From JAKPBU01 sp964425695 (GTDB lineage: Bacteria; Pseudomonadota; Gammaproteobacteria; Xanthomonadales; Xanthomonadaceae), in the NCBI GenBank assembly GCA_964425695.1, contig CAYRNF010000001.1, forward strand, positions 310,001-374,000: a DNA stretch of 64,000 bases, in the 5' to 3' direction. A model generated the notes under the pieces. The model had not been told where the DNA came from and did no database searches. It was given only the letters and a program-made list of their open reading frames with translations. Positions 58,537 through 64,000 of the stretch are shown here, piece after piece; positions within the stretch are counted from its first letter, which is position 1; each line of letters starts with the position of its first letter. The translations under genes were made by a program, and so were the position numbers.

Positions 58537-61343
58537 GAAAGGCTCCTCGTGACGATGGCCACCCCGGCACGGGTAGCTGAGAACTGCTCGGGACCTCCCG
58601 CAGGCAGGCAGACTCCAACGGCTACCGTGGGGTGCAGGTCGCCCGGATGCTGATTGACGTAGAAGAGGATCTGGCCGTCGGAGCCACTGGGTCGCCAAGC
58701 CGTGTCGCTGCTCATAGGGACGGCAAGGTTGCGGTGGTAATAGTCGAAGTAGACGTCGCCGCGATACTGGCCCGGGCCAGCGTTGGGGTCGCTCGCTCCC
58801 CATGTCGTCTTGAGTTCGCCGCCGACCACCCTCTTCATGGTGGCGTAGATGTTGAACGGGAGTCGTGCTATTGGCCCATTGGACACGGCAGCACCATCTC
58901 CGTAGCGGATGCCGACCCAGAACCGTGGCTGCTCAGTTCTCTTCCGGCTGAGGTCGGCATAGGACCACAGCCCGGCAGGTTGACCTGTGATAAACAGCCC
59001 ATTGATCGATCGAGTGAGGCTGGCCGCCCACAGTCGAAGATAGGCGGCGATGGCATAGGGGCAGGCACGTCGCGACGGGTCACCCTTTCCCTGCCTCAAG
59101 GGCGGGCGATAGAGCGGCGGATCTGGAAGCGGGGCGACCGCGTTTGCTCGGGCTTCGATGCGGTTCCACATGTCCGCATGTATTCCCTCGATACCGGGCC
59201 GATAGTGGCTGAAAGTGAGGCGGTCCAAGAGCTCGGCGGCCTCGGTAAGTTCGAGTGGCACATCTAAGATCCGGCCTCGCAGCAGGTTGGCGACAGTCAG
59301 ATCGCTGGACGGTCGGACAAAGAGATCCGCAATGACGGCTGCATTGGGATCTGGCTGCCGGCCGTCATTGATGACTGGAAAGAAGGGCCGTGCCCCGGGG
59401 GAAAGGGGAAGGTTGCCGACGCCAGCGATCTTCCCGGTAGCCTCGAAGTTGACGCCCTGAAGGACGGTCGGTTCAGGGGCGCCGCTCATCATGTGCTCGG
59501 TGATAGCAGTGCGAACTGCTTCGTCGACATCATGGTAGGCGCGGAAGAGGGCAAGTTGGTCGCGGGAGGCGAACACGCGGCACAGCTCGATGTACGAACC
59601 GCGGTATCCGAACCAGCGCTGCATCTGCATTTGGGTGTCGGCCAGCGGGTTGGCCGACGAACGCTGAAACAATACTGTGGTCATCCCTTCCAGCGTCAGT
59701 CCCCGGGCCATGACGTTCCCTGATACGAAGATCGTGCTGAGGTCACGGGCGGCGCTCCACTTGCCGGTCCCTGGGTCCCGGCTCGGCGCGTAAGCGGGGC
59801 GGTCGTCAGCGTTGGGGTCGCTGTTGACCACTGCGACCCTGGTTCCCGGGATCACTTCGTGCATTAGCAGTGTTTCGACTGTCTGCCAGTCGGGAAAGGC
59901 TTTCGGCGGGAGGAAGTCGAACTCGTCCTCAATCGCCTTGGCGGAAGCGAGGTAATTGTCGAGCCATTGCACCCACGGGGCGGGGTCGACCTGCAGGTCG
60001 TTCACCAGTGTGTCGGGGAGCCTGGCGTCGCCTGAGTTGAGGAGATTCCGAGCAGCAGTTCGGTCCTGGATCCCCGCCCAAAGCAGCACCTCCTCAGCGC
60101 CCCGGAAGTGATCCTGGATTGCCGCTGAGGGGTGGTAGAGCATCGAGTGTGGCTGAACTGCGCTGACAAGGGCTTCTCCCTCGGTGTCGAACCGGGCTGT
60201 GATTGCGGACGCCGGGCCAAGTTTGTCGGAGCGGTACAGGCGGATCGCGCCTGCCACCAGGAAGGCCCGGACGGCGTCGGCGAGGTCCTGTTGAGCTGAG
60301 TTGGTCGTAGAAACGCACAGGCCTGCCGCCTGTGCACGGCGGTAAAAGACCTCGCCGCCGGTGTAGTAGGAGCGGATCCCGACGGGTTCGGGATAGGTCG
60401 ATGAGCGAGGGGCCTTGAGGTTGCCAGGGTTGGTCGCATCCACTGGATGTCCGACGTCGAGCGGAGTGCGAAGAGCGATCAAAAAATCGCGCGGCGCTAG
60501 GGGGTTGTGGTCCTCCTGAAGAAGGTTGGCCTGGGGTGTTGCTGTGTAGGCGATGTAAGTCGCGAACAGGTTGTCGGGGGAACCTTGTGGCGGGTCCCAA
60601 AGGTTGGCGATCACACGCGGAATCTGTTTGAGGTTGCCATATACGGGATCCTCGGAGACCTCAACAACCGCATCGAGGATCGAGCCGTCGTCTGCTTCGT
60701 CATCGAGCATCAGCATATGTACAGGGCGGTCTAGTTCCCTCACCGCTCCAAAGAGGTTTTTGCGCAGGTTCTCGCCGAGCGCCCGCAAATGGTGCGTTTG
60801 CTTCATGGCGACCAGAATAATGGGGCGCCTCTGGGACAGTCGCTGCTTTACGGTGGCTCCCAGAAGGCCATAGATCCGAGCCAGGGGTACGTTCGCCTCG
60901 GAGAGCGTGAGTGCCGCGGCGGGGCATAGAATGCGCCGCGCCCGCTTCGCGGCGTCGTCCGGCCCGGAGTCAAGTTGCTGTAGCACTCTGCCGTAGGTCT
61001 GTCGCCACAGTGACAGTCGGGTTCCCGCGAGCAGAACCACGATGTCGACGCCTCGGTCCATAGCCAGCGCGGCGACGCCAAGCATCGAGGCCGTCTTGCC
61101 AGATTGGACGGAGCCCATAACCAGACCTGTCCGCGCCCGGCTCGCGGGCCAAGTTTGGGAACCAGGCTCACCGGCGCCCAGGATGCCGCGCTCGAGGATG
61201 TAGTGGCTGTCGGCCTCCACTGCAGCCCGGGCAGTGGCGCTGAGGCCTCGCAACTGGTTGGCGTAACGAGACCACCACGAGTCCGCCGCGGACGAGGCGG
61301 GCGGATAGAAATAGACGTGCTCGGTAAATGGCGGTACAACCAC
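58533..61343 (-). CDS. Z1-domain SF2-like ATPase
   Basis: A 936-residue protein with a P-loop ATPase core of the Z1 type. The Walker A motif is GSVQSGKT (G77-T84), Walker B is LDDEAD (D215-D218), and the Z1 hallmark MQMQRWFGYRGSY is present further on. Z1-domain ATPases (endonuclease-associated) occur in predicted restriction systems with MORC/MutL-like ATPases, PD-(D/E)XK nucleases and C5 methylases. Start is GTG at 61343, 4 bases after the DUF262 stop, with AGGAGG upstream. Upstream in-frame residues belong to the DUF262 antiphase frame. Its length is normal for the family. Confidence 0.9.
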   Translation of the reverse strand: MVVPPFTEHVYFYPPASSAADSWWSRYANQLRGLSATARAAVEADSHYILERGILGAGEPGSQTWPASRARTGLVMGSVQSGKTASMLGVAALAMDRGVDIVVLLAGTRLSLWRQTYGRVLQQLDSGPDDAAKRARRILCPAAALTLSEANVPLARIYGLLGATVKQRLSQRRPIILVAMKQTHHLRALGENLRKNLFGAVRELDRPVHMLMLDDEADDGSILDAVVEVSEDPVYGNLKQIPRVIANLWDPPQGSPDNLFATYIAYTATPQANLLQEDHNPLAPRDFLIALRTPLDVGHPVDATNPGNLKAPRSSTYPEPVGIRSYYTGGEVFYRRAQAAGLCVSTTNSAQQDLADAVRAFLVAGAIRLYRSDKLGPASAITARFDTEGEALVSAVQPHSMLYHPSAAIQDHFRGAEEVLLWAGIQDRTAARNLLNSGDARLPDTLVNDLQVDPAPWVQWLDNYLASAKAIEDEFDFLPPKAFPDWQTVETLLMHEVIPGTRVAVVNSDPNADDRPAYAPSRDPGTGKWSAARDLSTIFVSGNVMARGLTLEGMTTVLFQRSSANPLADTQMQMQRWFGYRGSYIELCRVFASRDQLALFRAYHDVDEAVRTAITEHMMSGAPEPTVLQGVNFEATGKIAGVGNLPLSPGARPFFPVINDGRQPDPNAAVIADLFVRPSSDLTVANLLRGRILDVPLELTEAAELLDRLTFSHYRPGIEGIHADMWNRIEARANAVAPLPDPPLYRPPLRQGKGDPSRRACPYAIAAYLRLWAASLTRSINGLFITGQPAGLWSYADLSRKRTEQPRFWVGIRYGDGAAVSNGPIARLPFNIYATMKRVVGGELKTTWGASDPNAGPGQYRGDVYFDYYHRNLAVPMSSDTAWRPSGSDGQILFYVNQHPGDLHPTVAVGVCLPAGGPEQFSATRAGVAIVTRSLS

Positions 61344-61347
61344 GGGC

Positions 61348-63246
61348 CTACCGACCCTCCTCCGGAAGGATCGTGCCCTCAAGAGACTCGTAGCCCGACG
61401 AGCCGAAGCGATCCCGGACCGCTTCAGATGCCTGGCGGGGGTCAAGATCCAGTTGTGTGAGCACGCCCTTGGCAATCCGAGCGATGTAGTCCCACTGGGT
61501 TTTGGTCTGTGCTTTGTCGATGCGCTTCCACGCTTCGCTGCCTGTTGCGGCCAAGATGTTGTCGGCGTTCTGCACGATCCGGTCCTCGATGTCGTCGGGG
61601 GACGCTGCTAGGGCGAACGCCACGCCGACCATCGAACCGACGAGTTGGAGTTCCTGCCACTTGGCCCCCTTACCGCCGTCCATGAACTTCTCCGACCACA
61701 CCTCGGGGTGACGGGCGTGAAGGTCGAAGGCCGCAGTCAACCAGCCGAACAGGTCAGTCAGGACCTGCCTGTTGCGGAGCAGGTCCTGCTTGTCATCCTG
61801 AACTCTGGTCATGAACTCGTCGATGTGCCGAGCGGTGCTCTTGACCTTCTGGCCCTTGGTGTCGAGGAGCAGAACCGACAGGATCCATGAGAGGATCTTC
61901 GTGCGGCGGTATCGGCCGCGCCCGATCCCGTAACCCTCCAAGGACTGCCCGATCGTCGTGAACTCAGGCACCTTGGCCAGCGATGGGGCAATGTCCGCAG
62001 CCTCAACGCGCGGATCGGCATCGCCGGCCGCTGTCAGGATCGCCGGGGTGAGTTCGATCTCGTGGAAGGCGGCGTTGCGGATCTCCTCGGCGTTCAGGTG
62101 GACGCCCTGCTTGTTATATAGTTTGAATACGTCATGGATCTGACGCGGGTCCGCCTGCGTGTAGCGGATCACCGGGACCTTGTAGGCGGTGGTCTTGGTA
62201 AATAGCTTTTCCACGGTCATTTCGGCACCCGCAACCTTAATGACGTTCTTGAGGATCTGCGTGTAGTACTTCCCCTGCAGCGCCGCGAGGGCAGGACCCA
62301 TCAGTCCACCACTGTCGTTGTTGCGCAGCTTGAAGGGAAAGTAGTAGTCGTTCTCCAGCGCGGCCGTGAGGTTCTCACCCTCTAGCGATTTCCATGCCCT
62401 CTTGAACCGAGGGTAGTCCTCTTTGAAGTTCTTCAGCAGGCCATGACCGGGATGACGTGCATCTGCCGCCTTCACCCTTTCAAGGGCAGCGGGATGGCTG
62501 CTGACAAAGCGCAGCAGCGCGGTCAGGCGCTGTTTGCCGTCGACGACCTCCTGGGGATCGGATGGTCCGACCTCGCGCAAAATGATCGATGGGAGCGGAA
62601 TGCCTCTGAGCACCGACTCGATAAGGGCCTGTCGGTCGCTCGTGCTCCAGACGTCACCGCGCTGGTAGGAGGGCGTCAGGTTTAGGTCCGACGTAGTGAG
62701 TTCGTTAATGGAGACCACGTCGGCAGTGGCGGTGACTGGCTCAGTGCTGAGCTGGTGAGAACCTGGGTCGGACTCCTCCCACGCACTCGTCCAGTTGCTC
62801 GTGGCCGAGGCGCGCGTTACACCGTCGGACTCCATCTCCTCTGCAAACGTCTTCTGGAGACGCACTGCGAACTCGATGCGCTGGCTGAGGCGCTCCAAGG
62901 CGAGCGGCGTGAGTTGGCTCGGGGACACCGAGGTATCAAGGGCCTCAGCGCTGTCGAGCTCGAGTCCGGAGATGAGCCCGGCAAGGAATGCATCGCGTCC
63001 GGCGTCGGGAAGCCTGGTCGAGAGACCGAGATTGAGCCAGTCCTGAACCTGGGCGAGTTGAGGCATCCAAGAATCGGACGTCATGTCGACGTCGTCGCTG
63101 CTGATATAAGAGGACGCTGTCCTGACTCCAGATGGGGCCTCAGTTGCATCCGACAGGGTAGCAATTGCGTTGGCAATACCCTCCCACAGCGGCGCGCGCG
63201 GGTCTTCCTCCTCGAATTCGTCTTCGTGCTCGATGCGGTCGGTCAT
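61348..63246 (-). CDS. DUF262 (GmrSD/ParB-like) protein with N-terminal extension
   Basis: A 632-residue protein. The DUF262 core begins at about residue 180, with LTPSYQRGDVWS (191-201) and VVDGKQRLTALLRF (234-247), ParB/Srx-like nucleotide-binding motifs, and LNAEEIRNAAF later. The first 180 residues, acidic at the start, are not part of DUF262 and are unassigned. No DUF1524 HNH nuclease domain (HIxP) is visible at the C-terminus, so it lacks the cutting partner of GmrSD and may act as an NTP-sensing or regulatory part. Its start overlaps the methyltransferase stop by ATGA. Confidence 0.88.
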   Translation of the reverse strand: MTDRIEHEDEFEEEDPRAPLWEGIANAIATLSDATEAPSGVRTASSYISSDDVDMTSDSWMPQLAQVQDWLNLGLSTRLPDAGRDAFLAGLISGLELDSAEALDTSVSPSQLTPLALERLSQRIEFAVRLQKTFAEEMESDGVTRASATSNWTSAWEESDPGSHQLSTEPVTATADVVSINELTTSDLNLTPSYQRGDVWSTSDRQALIESVLRGIPLPSIILREVGPSDPQEVVDGKQRLTALLRFVSSHPAALERVKAADARHPGHGLLKNFKEDYPRFKRAWKSLEGENLTAALENDYYFPFKLRNNDSGGLMGPALAALQGKYYTQILKNVIKVAGAEMTVEKLFTKTTAYKVPVIRYTQADPRQIHDVFKLYNKQGVHLNAEEIRNAAFHEIELTPAILTAAGDADPRVEAADIAPSLAKVPEFTTIGQSLEGYGIGRGRYRRTKILSWILSVLLLDTKGQKVKSTARHIDEFMTRVQDDKQDLLRNRQVLTDLFGWLTAAFDLHARHPEVWSEKFMDGGKGAKWQELQLVGSMVGVAFALAASPDDIEDRIVQNADNILAATGSEAWKRIDKAQTKTQWDYIARIAKGVLTQLDLDPRQASEAVRDRFGSSGYESLEGTILPEEGR

Positions 63247-64000
63247 GCTGTAGCCCTCAACGGTGCAAGATCAGAGGTGATGCTCGATGTAGGACGGATG
63301 AGTTCGCACAGCAATCGTTCTGCAATCACCTTAACGACGCGTGCGTTAACTGCATTGCCTAGGGCCTTATACGCGTCAAGGTCTGACGCGGGTAGCTCGA
63401 TTCCACCGAGGCACTGCAGTTCAGCGCACTCGGCTGGAGTCATATATCGACGCCTACCGGTCAGGTTAGCGCCAAGGATAGGTACTTGGGTCTCTGAGAA
63501 GGCGATGAGGCTTGGGGAGGTTGTCGGACGCTTTACCCGCAGCCCAGAAGCACGCATCTGTAGGACGAAGTTGTCGATGTCACGGCGTTCACCCTGAGCA
63601 TTCCACTCCATCTTTTGAAAGCTAGAGTGAAACTCTTGAGGCTTCCATCGTGCGAGCCAGGGATCGATCCACGAGCGGTTGGATTGGTAAAACTCACGAT
63701 TCTGTCTGATGAACATCCGTTTCCAGTACGGAAAATGGAAATCGCCCGTGCGGTTGGCGTGGCTCGGTATCCTCCTGAACTGTTCCTCGATCGTGCACTC
63801 GAGGGATTGGCCGAAGCTGCCCTTGAAGCCCATCTGTCGTAGACCCCACACGGGTCTGCGAATCCAAACCCCTGACGGAGTTTCATCTTCGTACGGGTAA
63901 GTCGCGCCGAACTCCATCGCCCAGATCGGGAAGGAAGGCAGCTTCACGGTAGCCGGCGAGCGGCGCAGGAAGTCGCCCCACATGTCGATGGCTCGCAGCG
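63243..64000 (-). CDS. C5-cytosine DNA methyltransferase, C-terminal part
   Basis: The gene continues past the right edge; the window has the last 252 codons or so. The C-terminal part reads RRRYMTPAECAELQCLGG, motif IX region, and AYKALGNAVNARVVKVIAERL (motif X, in parts), as in C5 methylases. Earlier motifs (PCQ and ENV) are outside the window. The internal ATG at 63983 is in frame but is not the start. The stop overlaps the DUF262 start by ATGA. It is the first visible gene of the operon and probably protects host DNA from the nuclease part. Confidence 0.9.
   Translation of the reverse strand, partial: LRAIDMWGDFLRRSPATVKLPSFPIWAMEFGATYPYEDETPSGVWIRRPVWGLRQMGFKGSFGQSLECTIEEQFRRIPSHANRTGDFHFPYWKRMFIRQNREFYQSNRSWIDPWLARWKPQEFHSSFQKMEWNAQGERRDIDNFVLQMRASGLRVKRPTTSPSLIAFSETQVPILGANLTGRRRYMTPAECAELQCLGGIELPASDLDAYKALGNAVNARVVKVIAERLLCELIRPTSSITSDLAPLRATA

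Noticed and set aside
57475..64000. Operon considered as DISARM, BREX or Dnd/Ssp
   Set aside because: No DUF1998, PLD, PglZ, BrxC, DndB-E or SspB-D-like gene is seen. Only the C5 methylase and a DUF262 domain overlap with those systems.

Overview
The window is high-GC proteobacterial DNA whose core gene order (LysM protein, dprA, smg, topA, tsaC on one strand; def, fmt, rsmB on the other), together with rpoD, dtd, rsgA, maeB and a homodimeric-type aceE, points to a gammaproteobacterium of the Xanthomonadaceae/Lysobacteraceae (Xanthomonas, Pseudoxanthomonas, Luteimonas, Lysobacter group). No species call can be made from the sequence alone. Family names given here are recognised from motifs and layout by eye; no database search was run.

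Layout. 0.1-3.9 kb: sppA, a 776-bp gene-free stretch of palindromic and direct repeats, a small lipoprotein and an SDR oxidoreductase. 3.96-7.41 kb: three visibly lower-GC gene cassettes, each closed by an integron attC site, with no integrase anywhere in the window (a CALIN-type array). The cassettes encode a zinc-ribbon protein with a HEPN-type Rx4H motif, a two-TM SieB-like protein broken by an in-frame amber codon, and a YaaC-like protein. 7.5-19.6 kb: an accessory stretch of small, mostly single-gene units (DUF2200, DUF6891, two DUF1697 proteins, DUF6506, GFA proteins, NTF2-like proteins, DUF3228, GNAT, LD-carboxypeptidase, a second SDR). Two of these genes are decayed: a GFA gene with an in-frame TAA and a glyoxalase-type gene with a 1-nt frameshift. 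19.7-32.2 kb: FkbM methyltransferase, paired DUF4124 proteins, then the conserved tsaC-ohr-topA-smg-dprA-LysM block facing def-fmt-rsmB.

32.3-41.8 kb is a cell-surface block: an ArnT-like glycosyltransferase, a GT4-like glycosyltransferase, a YrbL-like kinase, a Stealth phosphotransferase, a WaaE-like GT2, and a tightly overlapping operon of an LpxL-type acyltransferase, two bacterial PH-domain membrane proteins and a DUF5672 protein. 41.8-57.4 kb is housekeeping: dtd, rpoD, a DUF4331 protein, a CAU-anticodon tRNA, rsgA, a DUF1704 metalloprotease-like protein, maeB, a GAF-GAF-GGDEF-EAL protein followed by a 59-bp-period repeat, and aceE.

57.5-64 kb, running off the right edge on the minus strand, is a compact operon with lower GC: C5-cytosine DNA methyltransferase (only its C-terminal part is in the window), DUF262 (GmrSD/ParB-like), Z1-domain ATPase and DUF4420 PD-(D/E)XK nuclease. 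Neighbouring genes overlap by 4 nt or are 4 nt apart. It looks like a restriction-modification-type anti-phage system in a gene combination that does not match a named system I know, and with the integron cassettes it is the main candidate for new biology here.
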